From: Phytophthora sp. 'mugwort'
Taxonomy: Eukaryota; Oomycota; Peronosporomycetes; Peronosporales; Peronosporaceae
Length of the DNA stretch: 64,000 nucleotides
Direction: 5' to 3'
Assembly (NCBI GenBank): GCA_033558025.1
Contig: JAUCEF010000018.1
Location: 1,674,001 to 1,738,000 of the forward strand
The notes below the pieces were generated by a model. That model was not told the origin of the DNA. It saw only the letters and a list, made by a program, of their open reading frames with translations, and searched no databases. Numbering within the stretch: position 1 is the stretch's first letter; the number at the start of each line of letters is the position of its first letter. The position numbers and the translations under genes were made by a program. This document shows, piece by piece, positions 43,001-54,855 of the stretch.

Positions 43001-44859
43001 CCTAGACTTGACATGTTGAATACCAAGCCAAATAATGATTATCGTGAGAGGAGAGTCGTCGTCGTCATTGTGCGTGACTACTGTAGTGTCATATACTGAA
43101 CGCTCGCCGCCACAAAAGGCACTACTCTAGTAAATTTACTAGAACGCTGCCTTACTTCCAGATATTGCTCCAGTAACTCGGTGTTAGATTCTTTTGCTTT
43201 ATTTTTAAATTTAGAAATACCTCCCCATTCAAGGTTAACTTCAACGAACACCAGTACTACTGTAGTAAAAGTCACACTTAAAAAAAAGTTGACTTCAAGC
43301 ACCGTACAACTGTGTAGTAAATGCTACACTAATCCAACCCATGATCTCCGACCAATTAGGGTTTGTGCCTCCAGTGTTAACTGCACGTTTCAAACACACA
43401 ATAGACACACACACACCGGAGTAAACTATGCTGGCGGATTCATAAAAGTCATCACTGAGTGAGCTGGTTGAATGTCGTCCAAATTCGAACGAACAAGTGT
43501 GGATGTTAATTGATATTACGAATCCATCCGGAGCGTTTATCGGAGCAGTCGCTTTATTTTGTCAGGATTCAAGTATCATCGAGACCAGTCGGTATCGATA
43601 GAGTATTAAGCGATGTATGTTAGCAGCCGTCGTTTACCGCTGCCATATGACGTACAACTAAACACGTTAATTCTAGGACTCGAATACCGGCTGTTGGGTT
43701 CGACTGAGGAGGGGGCCAAATTATACTGCTTTTAGGGGCAAATACAGACTTGGGTTTGTTACAACCAGGTGGGGGAGGAATTTCCAAAGACGGTAGATAT
43801 GTACTGAGTTGTCCCACAGGCAAATTAATTACTATCGTGTGGGGAGGACATGTTTCCAGCACCGCAAAATGCCCTGCCAGCACCAAATCATTTGACTTGG
43901 CTAAAGTATAGTTGTGACATTCCACCTATCGCAATAAGGCATATTCAATTCTCACAGGAAATACCATAAAAGGGACCATCCGCACTTCGCTTAACTTGGT
44001 ACCCCTCCGGCGCCCCCGCGGTTCACTTCGCTCGCGCTATTGAGATTTTATGGTCGGGTGAGTGCAATGCGCGAGACTCGCTGAGGAGCTCGGTGCTGGG
44101 CCCGCCTCCGCAAATACCGCGCGGCCCTGCTTCGCGGGCTTTCCGCATGGGTTTGCTATGGCTACGCGCACTCGCACCCGCTCGTCTATAACCTACTGCG
44201 TCGCCTCTCCCTAAAAGTGTTATCAGTGGTTTAGCGGTGTTTCGCTCAGTTTCTAATGAGACTAGACCGCCATTAGACAGTTTTCAGGACCCCAGTAGAC
44301 ACCTAAGGGCCATCAGTTTACACGAATCGACAACAATGGACACAAAGGGGTCAGATGATCCATTGGTATACACATTACTGGACACCCGTGCATGAAATGA
44401 ACTACTATGACGCATGCGCGTCACATCCTCTGCTTTGCTGCCCGCATCCATTCGTTTTAGTCGCCAAAATTCCCGAGGCCGCAGTCCCGCCCAGCAACGA
44501 TCTTCACGTAGCCGTTACGATGCCTCCGTCCCAAACCTGGTCAAAGCTGAGAGAGAGTTCCGAACTGAAGCTGGATTTGTTAAATACCGCTGGCATGCTT
44601 TCTGTTGCTCGGTCGTGCGCGGTGTACGGCCGCTTGCCTGCTCAATTTGTCCGGGGGGGGGGGGGGCATGAAATGATCGAGCGACACCTCCACTGCAAGA
44701 GTATAACCTGTGAAGGCGCTGTACAAACTATAAAGTACCCTGTTCGCTAGAAAGTTTGTCATTGTCCTTCTGGATCCCTATGGGTCGTTCTCAGCAACGG
44801 GGAAGCGCCACATCGCGGTGATATTGAGTGCGCTGTTCCACCGCGTCCTAAGGTCACAC
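43001..44859. other. Region without a supported gene between PDK and MULE-A1
   Basis: AT-rich at first, with an 18-bp perfect palindrome at 43126-43143 and other GTAGTAAA-type repeats up to about 43330. A GC-rich part near 43990-44210 and a G13-type run near 44655 follow. The stretch 44410-44860 probably includes the decayed N-terminal zinc-finger part of MULE-A1. Confidence 0.5.
43126..43143. repeat. Perfect 18-bp palindrome
   Basis: TCTAGTAAATTTACTAGA reads the same on both strands. It lies 126 bp after the PDK stop codon. Confidence 0.9.
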
Positions 44860-46449
44860 CTGCAATGAAAGCCTACATCCCTCGAATGGATGAAAATGCA
44901 GTGTCGCCTCGCCTAATCTGGTGCAACCTCCTCCGAGACCCTGTCCCGAAACCAGTGCTGGGCTACCCTTCTTACGCTCAGTTCCAGCGCAGTGTTAGGT
45001 ATATTCGGTGGTTCAAGGTAAAAACAAATTCTATTCAACGAGTGAAGGAGCTATTCATTCGAAAGCTCTTGTGGCGGACATTGACCACGAATTTGCTTCC
45101 GTTTTTGGAAATCTTGAAGACGAAGATGGGTTTCCATTCGTAGGAAATGGAGGACGAGCAGCCGTTGATTTTAGGAATTACGACATTAAAACTACTGCGA
45201 AGAATTCTGGCGTCGCAGAACCGTGAGCCGTTTTTTTTACCTTTTATTTGGACGCAACATTTAAGCTGAGTGATCTCGGATATCCAGTGATAACGTGTGG
45301 GTTTACGGGCAAACGCCGCGTTTACCACCTTGCAGGATTATTTATCGTAAGGCAGAGAACCGAAAATGATTATACGAGGCTATCGGAACATTTGCTAAGG
45401 GGTTTATAGCCCTCATGGAGACCCCATTCCGAATCGATGCTGTGATGGGTGACGCTGAAGCCGCCCAGCTCAATGTTTTGGGGAAAATTGCAGGCTTCGG
45501 CAGCTGCAAGTATCTGATGTGCTTCTTTCATGTTTTGTACAATGTCCGAAAACGCATCCGTCACTTACCTGACAAAACTCGTGCAGTTGTTTATCGTGGA
45601 ATACTGGACATGCACTACATTCTTTGTGACGCTGATTTAGTTTCTGTTTGGAATCGAGTGATGAGTGAATGGCAACGTGACTCTCGATTGCGGGATTTCG
45701 TCAATTATTTCTATACTCAATGACTGAGTAGCAGGTTTTGATGTTGGCAGATTTATCATTCTCCTGGTGGGTTCGCGACAACTAACAATCCCTGGGAGGT
45801 GTTTAATGCTAGTATTAAACGGTACACGTTGGGAAAGGCAGTGGACACAAGACGATTAATCTAATGCTTTTCACAATTGCTGAAGATTACTCTATTTGTG
45901 CACCGCCAGTAGCTACTTCTGTAATACAAGCCCCGCCACAGGAGCTAAAAGACTTGCAAAATTTCAAGTCTCAACGCAGCGTGTTGCAGTATTTTGTACA
46001 AGTGATGAATCCGTTCTTCGAGTTCATCATCTAGGTGACCGGGAACGCGTGAGCAAGACATCCAGAATGTTTCCGGTATTGGCGAGTCTCGGGTTACTGA
46101 TGCAAGGCAAGAAAGAAATGTAGTCGGATCAGCAGAATGCTTGACGGACGACGAAAAAAAGTCGGTAGCGGCTTTCTATCGTTCAACGGTCAAATGGTCA
46201 ATTCGACGAGCGCATCACATCGGCATGCCACAAGATGCGTGGCTAGTTCGCAACGACACTCTTGAGTGTGCATGTGCATACTATAACAAGTTTCTGTCAT
46301 GTGCGCATGTGATATGTGGACGCATGGCGTTTGGCTTGAGTGTTCCCGGCGATGACGGATTGCACATGAAATCCAAGTATCGGCGAATTCGGCGCAATCG
46401 CGCTGCTAGACCAACATCAGCGGCGTTCGATAGTCCGCGGCAACACTGA
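44860..46449 (+). pseudogene. MULE-A1: Mutator-like transposase, frameshifted
   Basis: Reads MKAYIPRMDENAVSPRLIW, GYPSYAQ, then after frame changes YLDATFKLSDLGYPVITCGF (first Asp), AVMGDAEAAQLNV (second Asp) and CFFHVLYNVRKRI. A C-terminal SWIM zinc finger lies near 46262-46315 (ECACAYYNKFLSCAHVICG, CxC..CxH). At least three frameshifts and stops occur, for example near 45380 and 45720. No terminal repeats were identified. Confidence 0.8.
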
Positions 46450-47748
46450 GACCGATTTGCACTCACAATTGAGCAGCCCATTCGCACCAGTCTGTTCAAG
46501 AACCATTTCTCTGTTTGGAAGTCTTGGACTCATCGATTGATGCATTTCTACAGGACTTTTTCGGTAAATAGCATGGACTTGGAAGAGAATACGGCCGCAC
46601 GCCGTAGGTCTGGCGTGTGGGTGGGTGGGTGGGGGGGGGGGCTTTCAAAGTGACGACTATTACAGTGTCGTATCTATAATTGGTGCCCTAGATCTGGAAC
46701 GTGTGCGTGTCCAATTAGCACTTTGGAGTCCTACGATGAGGGAGATGACAACACGTAGCATCCTGGACGCAATAGAGTCTAGCGACGGTAGTTTTACTAC
46801 CCGGAACCCAGCTAATTCGCGGCCCAGAGACACTTTGGAATTGGAGAGGATGCGTATGAATCAATTCTGTCTCCAGAGACACAGCCTGAATTCGGTTAAT
46901 ATTCGGTACTAGGAGAGCAAGTTTCCATTCGAAGAGACATCGGTCGCCCACCGCTCGCATCCTCTGCCTTAGACATTCCGTATTTGCTACGGTAATAGGA
47001 GTAAGCGATGGCATTACACGGTACGGTTTAATATCTACAAACACGAGACAGATTATTGTAAATCCGCTCCATCCTACTGCAGTACAAGAATTATATACTC
47101 ATTTTATAATCTAGTTAGTCATGATTGTCTAGTGCTCACCTTGACAGGTATATAATTGATCTAGTATCCATGCCATCTATGCCACCAACAACCATGAGGA
47201 TCAAGAACTAACCAGCCTTCTTCTACTTTGATAGTTGCCAACGGCTACGTCTCTCGAGCTCGCATCATGAGTTCTTGTTGCGTCTTGAGGTCACGCATAT
47301 CACGCATATTTTCTGCGATTGATGCAGAGAATGCCATTGAAGCACCTCATTGTTGCCGAGTTGGCCTTCTTTTCATGAAGCTAAGTCCACAAGCGTGCTG
47401 CTGCTCAATGCATGCATCGGTACAACGCGGTGTCCAAGAATATTTCGATTGTAGGTGGCGTCTGGCCTTGGGACACTGTGACGAGAGTGGGGGAAGGCTT
47501 CATGCTGGAGGGTGACGATGAATGCTCTAAAGATAAGGACCGAAAAGGCCAATCCCAAGCGGCGAGGGGTGAGCTTGAAAACGCTTTGGTATCCAGTCCG
47601 GCGTTTGGATGTAGTCGCCAAAACAAATGCAGAATGGGGTTATATCACTTCAACATTGCTTCTATATGAACTTACACTAGCAAGTACGAGAAGAAATTTA
47701 TCTTACCTTAGCTTTGTGGTATACGGTTAGCGCAATCGCAATGAAGAC
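46450..47748. other. Region without a supported gene
   Basis: Follows the MULE-A1 transposase. It has a G-rich run near 46620-46640 and short open frames with no recognisable domain. Confidence 0.45.
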
Positions 47749-47918
47749 TCGCTTTAGCTGGTGACGTGGTCCTACACTCACTTTAGCTTGTACTCTAACA
47801 TTAGCTCGTGGTCTCGCTTTAGCTCGTGGTATCACACTCACATTAACTCATAGTCTCCCTTAAGTCGTGGACTCGCACTCACTATAACTCGTGGTCTCAC
47901 GTTAGGTCGTGGTCTCAG
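47749..47918. repeat. Degenerate tandem repeat of a TTAGCTCGTGGTCTC unit
   Basis: About eight imperfect copies of TTAGCTCGTGGTCTC with spacer variants such as ACTCACTTTAG. The copies vary too much for a recent expansion. Confidence 0.7.
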
Positions 47919-48479
47919 ACAAGTCTGATTCTGAAAAAATGATACTCGGTATGAGTGGAAGAGAGCGAGCCCCATTTTAGATTTGGCGAAAGAGGGGGGA
48001 ATCACAATAACGGGAACGGTGAATGTGCAGAGGACGGAGAAGAATCGAGCTCCTGAAAAAGTGGAGGAAGCATCCTGAGTGGAGACTCGAGGAAGCTGTG
48101 CGGCAGCTAAATTTCGGCCGTCAACTTTGCGAGACAGGAATAATCGATATTGGTCAAAGTTGGACTCTATTACTGGCTCAGATCGTATTCGCCGCAAGGG
48201 GCTAAGCCGTCACGGAAGATGACACCATACGAAGATAAAGTGCTGAGGTGCGATCATGTCTGGCTACGTGGAAAAGGTGTGTGCAGATTATCGGAGTTGT
48301 TGTCTGTGCTAGACAAGCCCACCCGCCACACACAAGAACATGGGTGGAGCGCTTTATCGCGTACTACTCTAGCCGTGCCCTGGTGAATACTCTAGCCGTT
48401 CCCGTTGTGATGGAGATAGTGCGGAGATTTTCAGTGGAGACGGCGGTATTCTGGCTGAATGTAATGATATCACGGGTGG

Positions 48480-48780
48480 AGGGTACCAATTACAATGGCG
48501 GTGATAATATCTCGAACGGAGACGGTACAAATTCCAGTGGTTAATATTTCGGGTGGCGATGGCGTTATTTCCGGTGCCGATTGTGCAAGCTCTAGTGATG
48601 GCGGTACGAACTACAGAGTTAGCGGCACAAGCTTTAGTGACGGAAGTACAGACTGCAGTGTTCGAGTTGCAAGCTGTAGTGCTGGTGGTGCAAGCTCTGG
48701 TGGCGGTGCAAGCTTTAATGTTGGTGGGTCATGCTGTAGTGTTGCTGGTGTGAGCTATGGAAATGGCAGCGATAAATCTG
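48480..48780 (+). repeat. Degenerate GGTG/GCAAGC trinucleotide-phase repeat
   Basis: Irregular repeats of units like GGTGGTGCAAGCTCTGGTGG. In one frame they would encode a Gly/Ser/Cys-rich low-complexity tract. Probably part of the low-complexity middle of the gene remnant that ends in the Ulp1-like domain. Confidence 0.55.
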
Positions 48781-48989
48781 CCGTCAGCATTGGAGAAAGT
48801 GATGAGTCTAGCAGTGATACAGATGCCTCAGTTCTTTGAAGATGATGTTATGTTCCTGTTACAAAGTCGAAAGGGCCTGTCAATCTGCCCGCGGCACAGC
48901 GCTTTTTTAGAATGCGATACTCCAAAAATGAATCGGTGCTTCAGCGGATAAAAGAAGGCGCTTCCATTTACATTTTTCCTGATGACCTG

Positions 48990-49490
48990 GAAAGTATTTT
49001 GGCTGTAGATGGCTGACCGAGTCAGCCATCGATTATTATATTCATCGCTACATCCCATCGGTGTCGGGATCGTGTGTGTGTGTTGTGTGTGTGTGTGTGT
49101 GGAACTTCAACCTACAAGACTATTGACCTTGCTCGAACTTGCAGCGATGCAGACCAGAAAGCCGGTTTAATGGAGGAATTGATGGGTTTAATCAAATGGT
49201 CAGAGTATCCGTCGTGATAGTTCCTATCAGTGACAATGATCGCTGGAGTTTTGTTGTCGTGGCCAATGCATTGAGAGAAGGCGTTGGCAGGTTTGTACTA
49301 TGCAAACTCCCTGAGAGATTACCATGACACTGCCTACGCTTTTGAAGCGGTGAAGTTGGTAATCGCCAAGAAGCGATTTAAAGGAGCAAATTTACCTCGT
49401 AGAGGCGACTGGAGCTGCGGTGTTTTAACACTAAGCCTCAGCAGAGGAATACGATTGACTGTGGGATTTTTATGCTGTATTGCATGACGG
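48990..49490 (+). pseudogene. Ulp1-like (peptidase C48) domain, inactivated
   Basis: Pieces in changing frames are WLTESAIDYYIHRYIPSVSG (49010-49065), VVIVPISDNDRWSFVVVANA (49208-49268), LYYANSLRDYHDT (near 49290-49335) and GDWSCGVLTLSL (near 49400-49435). The order fits the C48 fold. The catalytic Cys (SCG) is kept, but the His expected before WSFVVV is Arg and the Asp expected in the SL motif is Asn. A TG repeat and stops interrupt it. Ulp1-type domains are often carried by Mutator-like elements, and this copy lies between MULE remnants. Upstream frames (48023-48450) may be its N-terminal part. Confidence 0.6.
49072..49101. repeat. TG microsatellite
   Basis: About 14 TG units with one TTG interruption. 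It lies inside the Ulp1-like remnant and disrupts it. Confidence 0.9.
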
Positions 49491-50486
49491 AAATAGCCAA
49501 GTGCATCGTGGAGAGATGGACCAGCTTATTTCGAAACCCCTCGTAGTAAATCAACGCTAAGCACGTGGACGACAAGTGGCTTCAACGCAAAAGAGGCTTC
49601 TAAATTTAGGCTAGCATACTATAGCAGAATTGAGAACGCAGCAACAGAAGCCAAAAAGTGCAGGAGGTCATCGTGATGAGGCGGTGTTAGTGTTGTAACG
49701 CTCATTAATACAGGTCCAAAGATTATGTACTCGCCAGGTTAGTAGCTGTGCAAGCTGATAATTCATCAACCTAATACATGGAGTCAGTCCATCGACTTCG
49801 TTCCCAATGATTGTTTGAATACACATTTCCCGCTTTAATAGCGAATAAGTTGTTGTACATAATACGGATAGCTTCCACCGAAGGTATTAATTGGCGAGGG
49901 GAATCTACAGCTTTATACTTATGACGTAGCTGTACAGACTGTACTGCAGTACAGTACATCGAAACGGACTCTATAAACATTGGATTTGCTATGCGTGCAC
50001 ACTGGTGGCCAATTCGTGTGTCTATTGATGGCCGCATTGTTGTCTACTGACGTCCTTTACTCGTTTCTAACGGTGTTTGTGATATTTTCTCTGGTGTGCG
50101 CGCTTCCTCAGTACATTGTTGCTCTTCTTGCTAAGTTCGTCTGCAGGGACTAACCAGCGGTACCTTGCTAGGTGCGCATTCGTTTTGCGTGTAACGCAAA
50201 ATCCAGAGACACGCGGGGCGTTCCTTGGAACGCAGTAAGAATACATGACACTGCCCTAGCGCTCCACTTGTGGTTGAAGAACTGCTGCTATTGCTATTTA
50301 CACAGAGTGAGTGAATCGCACGATCGCAGAAAGCTTGTTTGGGGTTTTGGATCGGGATCGGTATTTTTGGATTTCCGATAGAAATGTGAACCCATTCAAC
50401 CCAAAATGTTTCCTAAATAGCGGCTGCTGGCAGGTTTTGAACAGCACAACCGCTCTTCTCTTCCTAACGACCGCTTCATTTTGGAA
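49491..50486. other. Region without a supported gene
   Basis: About 1 kb between the Ulp1-like remnant and MULE-B. Only short frames without recognisable domains are seen. Confidence 0.45.
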
Positions 50487-52441
50487 ATGGCAGCTCCTGC
50501 GGCATTTCCGCCCGACAATTTTGTCAAGGTAAAGTTCAAGCTGACTAGTCAGACCTTCAGGTACCTCGAGAACCCGGGCTTCTTCGTGAAGATTTACAAG
50601 TGCACTTAGGAAATTCTGCGCGTCATGATTTCGGATTTGCCTATGATTATCAAGCTAACATCGCAGCCGAAGAGTTTTCATCCTAAAGGCAGTACGCTCT
50701 GTGTGCAAGGAGCTCGCCATCGAGTGCGGTTCCAGATTTTCGTGAAGCAGAGCAGGGTCAAGCCGAACAACTCCAGGAATGCTAAATACCAATGCAAGAA
50801 AGTAAATGGCGTGCAATTTTTCGATGCCGAGGCACCTATTGGCAAGCTGCAGTACCCATTCTCCGTCAACGTCTACGGAGCAGAGGGAAAATGGAAGATC
50901 ACTAAATGTCAACTTTGCGCACAACCACAAGAAAAGCGTTAGCTTCACCCACGTCCCATGTGTGGAGGGGTCGCTTTCGCGCCCCCCTCGCGCCAGGCGC
51001 AACATGATTCAAGAAACCGAGAGGCTGACGCTACTGGTGATGAAGGATATGTTGCCATCACACAACCGCTCTATTGACACTCTGGCAGGGAAAACCATCA
51101 AGCTTTTCTGGTTTCCAAGGGTTTTCATCTGGGGAGGAGTGCTATATCCAGAATGCGTCAGGATATTGACGAGAGGCCTCACGGAGATCTGGTTGAAAGC
51201 TACCACAAGTTGAATTCGTACTTGGAGCTGGTCTTCGATCATAATCCCGGATCGGTATGGAGAGTGGATCGCGCTTCGGACGACATCACGTTTAAGTGCG
51301 CCATCTTCATCCCCAAGGTTGGAATTCACAGTGTCAAGATGTCCAAGCCAATAGTGGGTTTCGATGCTGCCCATTTGAAAGGTGAAATGGACAAACGAGG
51401 TGTTTCTTGGTGGCAACAACAAAGGACTACAGTAACCACGTGATTCCATTGGCGTTTGCGTTAGGCCCGATCGAGAATTCGATCACTATTTCTGGTTCAT
51501 GAATGTGTGAAATTCGTAACTCGCAGTGAGCGGTTCACAGCACTCTCAGATCGCCAAACTAGCCTTCTCTCTGTCGTGGCCCAAGTATTCCCGCAGGCTG
51601 GGCATCGGTTCTGTCTTCGCCACCTCATGGACAACGCGCATCGTAGCGGGGCCAAGCGCACGATTGAGGACGGACATCTTATCTGTCATCTAGCTCGGAG
51701 CGACTGTGAAAATGACTACAAATTGCACTTCAGTGAGCTAGCTGCTTTAAACCGCAAGGCTGCAGAATACATGGACAGTGTCAAAAGCACTGGGTCAAGT
51801 ACAAGTTTCGCGAAGCGTTTGGATTGCCAACGTTTGACGAGATTAAGTCGAGGCTTTGAGAGCAAACCAACAATTGGCTAGGTACCGATCTGCGCAGTGC
51901 CGAGCCACTTGACGCTTTCAATATGTTTTTCATGAAATAGAGCGAGCTGACATCAGAGAAACGACAGATGGCTGCAAATTGGGCCGGCTCTCGAGGAGGC
52001 ACCGAATTAGTTCCTATTCTTCACAAGAACTTAAAGACCGAACGGTAGCAGCCGACATGTGTGCGCACATTCCAGTGATGGATGGACTTATTCCATTCAG
52101 CACCTTGGGCCCAGTCTCGCCATGAATACAGCCGCACATGGCGCCTTGTGAATCTACCGGACTCTGAGTGCACGTGCGGAGGTTGGCAAGACGAGTCCTT
52201 CCGATGCGTTTTCGCAAATATCCAAGACGGACGACGCATTGAAGGTCTATACGACGCCAAATGTATGTCGATCAACCATTTCCGCGAGTCGTACACCTTT
52301 GCCTTCAGCCCATGCCAATCGACGCGACACTCGCGATCGACACGAATAAAAGTTAACGAGCTCGAAGTTGAACCAGCTCGAATGGGTAAGCCTGGTCCTA
52401 AACCAAAGCACAAGCGTAAGCAGGCTACAAATGCGCTATAG
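50487..52441 (+). pseudogene. MULE-B: MuDR-type transposase, frameshifted
   Basis: ATG 50487 opens MAAPAAFPPDNFVKVKFKL. After an early stop the N-terminal MuDR DNA-binding domain follows (KPNNSRNAKYQCKKVNGVQ). The catalytic part has KPIVGFDAAHLKG (first Asp, near 51363) and ALSDRQTSLLSVV (second Asp, near 51549), then HRFCLRHLMDN. A SWIM-like finger near 52165-52215 (ECTCGGWQDE..RCVF) has lost the final CxH pattern. The C-terminus is basic (GKPGPKPKHKRKQ). It is a different family from MULE-A. Confidence 0.8.
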
Positions 52442-53544
52442 GTTTGAGTATTCCTATCATTTTTCACGATACTGTGAAAAAGTACTAACTCACTACATAA
52501 AGCAATGCAGTTTTCCCATTCTAGTTGGCGACCTTACTAACAAACTATAGGGAATTTCATCCGATTAATGTATCCAAAGCACATGTTCTCCGAAGAATAA
52601 CATCAAATGTAAAGAAAATATCGAAGAAAATAGATCTCTACCAAATGCGATCCAGACTGGGTGGCACTTACCATCTAGAAACCGAAATTTCTAAAACGAG
52701 CCTTTATTTCTGTGGTAGAAACCAATATTTACATTTCCGACGGCGTTACTTTCAAAATATTGTTTTTTTAAACGCTGAAGTTGACACTATTTTCAGTCAC
52801 TGCGATGTCCTGAACTCGGCGAACTGAGCTGGAATTCACTCTTGATTTTGCTAGATGCCTCCTTTTAACAAATGACAAAAACACACACGCAACTTCAAAC
52901 GTCACGCTGATGGCTCATTCAGGAGGCTCAAGAAGAATCGAGCATTCCGCCCACCGAACCGTCTGATGAACGAGAGGATACCCCAGTAGAGCGCGGCAGT
53001 GGATGCTTTGGCGGTACAAGCGCTCTTCGGAGCCATGCCGAACGAACATACGAGGTCGAGCACAGCGATAAGTACACAAGCTCGAGTTTTATGTCGTTCA
53101 GTTGGTTGGATACCGAGACTTCACTTAGGAGTCCGCAAGAAACTTACCCTAGAGAATCAAGGTCGACTTTGAGATCGAAACAATCGACTTCGTATGGCTG
53201 TACCAGCCAACCCGAGGTCGACGTCGGAATGCCAATGCCCCGACCCGGCCGAAGTCGCGCATCTTCACTAGCTAGTCTATGCTGACTTTCGGGGCGATTC
53301 AATGTGTTGCTCTGCGGTCTTTAGCAAGCGTGATTTCGATACTTCCCGAGTGTGTAGTGACCAACATACAATGCCAGAGCGACGTCTGAAATGTACAAGT
53401 AAGACCTGTAATGATCTTGTTGCCTGTGAGACTATCTGGAAAGTATTCACTTGTTCAGCCCAAGATACGTGGACAATATAGGTGAATGAACACGGACATA
53501 TACGAGGTGCTGAAGTACAGCTCACCGAGCGCGCGTTAATCCAG
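52442..53544. other. Region without a supported gene between MULE-B and MULE-A2
   Basis: AT-rich, with a Ser/Arg-rich open stretch at 52980-53285 that I cannot assign. The last 250 bp may hold the decayed N-terminal zinc finger of MULE-A2. Confidence 0.4.
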
Positions 53545-54855
53545 TCATGAAGGCGTTTATAGCCGAGCAAGACGAGATTGGAATTCTGCCGCGTCTCGTA
53601 CTGGTGAGCAGCTTAGAACATCAACACGTGCTTCAATCCGTGTAGCACCAACTTTGAAGCAGATACGCAATGCGCTCAAACGTATTTGATGTGCACAAAA
53701 ATTTAAAACTTCGAGAAGCGATATTCAACAACTTATGCGGCTTCGGAGCTACTGTTCTGAATCAGGGAATGATACAGCGTTTGTGTTTGGTTCGAAGCTG
53801 GATAGAGAGGATTATGGATACGTTGAGAACGGATCCGATGAAGATTCATTCATCATTGGAACGCCGACCTTATCGACGATTGATGCTTGTTTGCGCTTCT
53901 CGGCAGCCGACGGGTACTGTCAATTCCATGCCGATTCTACATTTAAAGTCAGTGACATTGGATATCCAGCAATAACCTGCGGGTTTACTGATAAGACTAG
54001 GGCGTACCAAGTTGGTGCATTCGTTGTCGGTAGTCGGCGGACTGCGCACGATATGCTTCCGTAGTTTTGTGGAATTAGTACGAGAAGTTCGTGGGGTTAC
54101 ACTTAAAGTTGACGCCGTTAGAAGGGACACGGAAGATGCACAGTACATCTCTTTCGAGTTGATCCCAACATTTTCAGAAGCCAATTGGCTAATGTGTTTT
54201 TTCATGTTGTGTATAATGTTCGGAAGCGCATTCAACTTCTTCCGATGAAAAACCGGCTGATGATCATGACGAAGATTATTGATATGCACTACTCCAGTAG
54301 CATTCAGAAATTTGAGTGACAAGGCATCGAGAATTGATGAAATGGCGAGAAAAAAACTTTCGGATTTCATAGACTATTTCACGCACAATGACTCCAAGGG
54401 CGTTATTGGGAGTGGTAATCATACCACACACCGTCCGGATTTGCTTCTAGAAACGATCCCTCTGAAAACCTTAATGGAGCTTTGAAACGGTTCCTGCAAA
54501 CCAATCATTGAATTCGAATGCTCAGTCTATGTTCTTGGCACTTACCTCCGGTTTAGACGCATTATCTCATCAAGTCAGCAACGGTTCTAACACCTCTGAG
54601 GTAGACGATACTCTTGAAGAGAATCATCAAGAACGTAACGAAGAATTCGTCCGAGAGGATAGGGATATCTATGTTATGGCTACTAGATGGTCTTTTCGTC
54701 ATGTCCACTTACTGGGAATGCCTCGTAACGGTTGGTGGGTTGATCTCGACAGCAAGACATGCGGATGTAAATACTATGAAACGTTTTTGGTGTGTGCACA
54801 CTTGGTTAGAGCGCAGCAGAGGTATAAGAAGCATCTTGAGCAGCGATCCGCTTGA
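53545..54855 (+). pseudogene. MULE-A2: second copy of the MULE-A transposase family
   Basis: MKAFIAEQDEIGILPRLV corresponds to MKAYIPRMDENAVSPRLI of MULE-A1. FHADSTFKVSDIGYPAITCG and FFHVVYNVRKRI correspond to the catalytic parts. The SWIM finger is at about 54755-54810 (TCGCKYYETFLVCAHLV). The segment that should hold the second Asp is shortened and in other frames, and stops occur near 54060 and 54300. More decayed than MULE-A1. Confidence 0.75.

Noticed and set aside
43620..43925. Minus-strand 101-codon frame
   Set aside because: Pro-rich low-complexity composition in a non-coding, repeat-like region.
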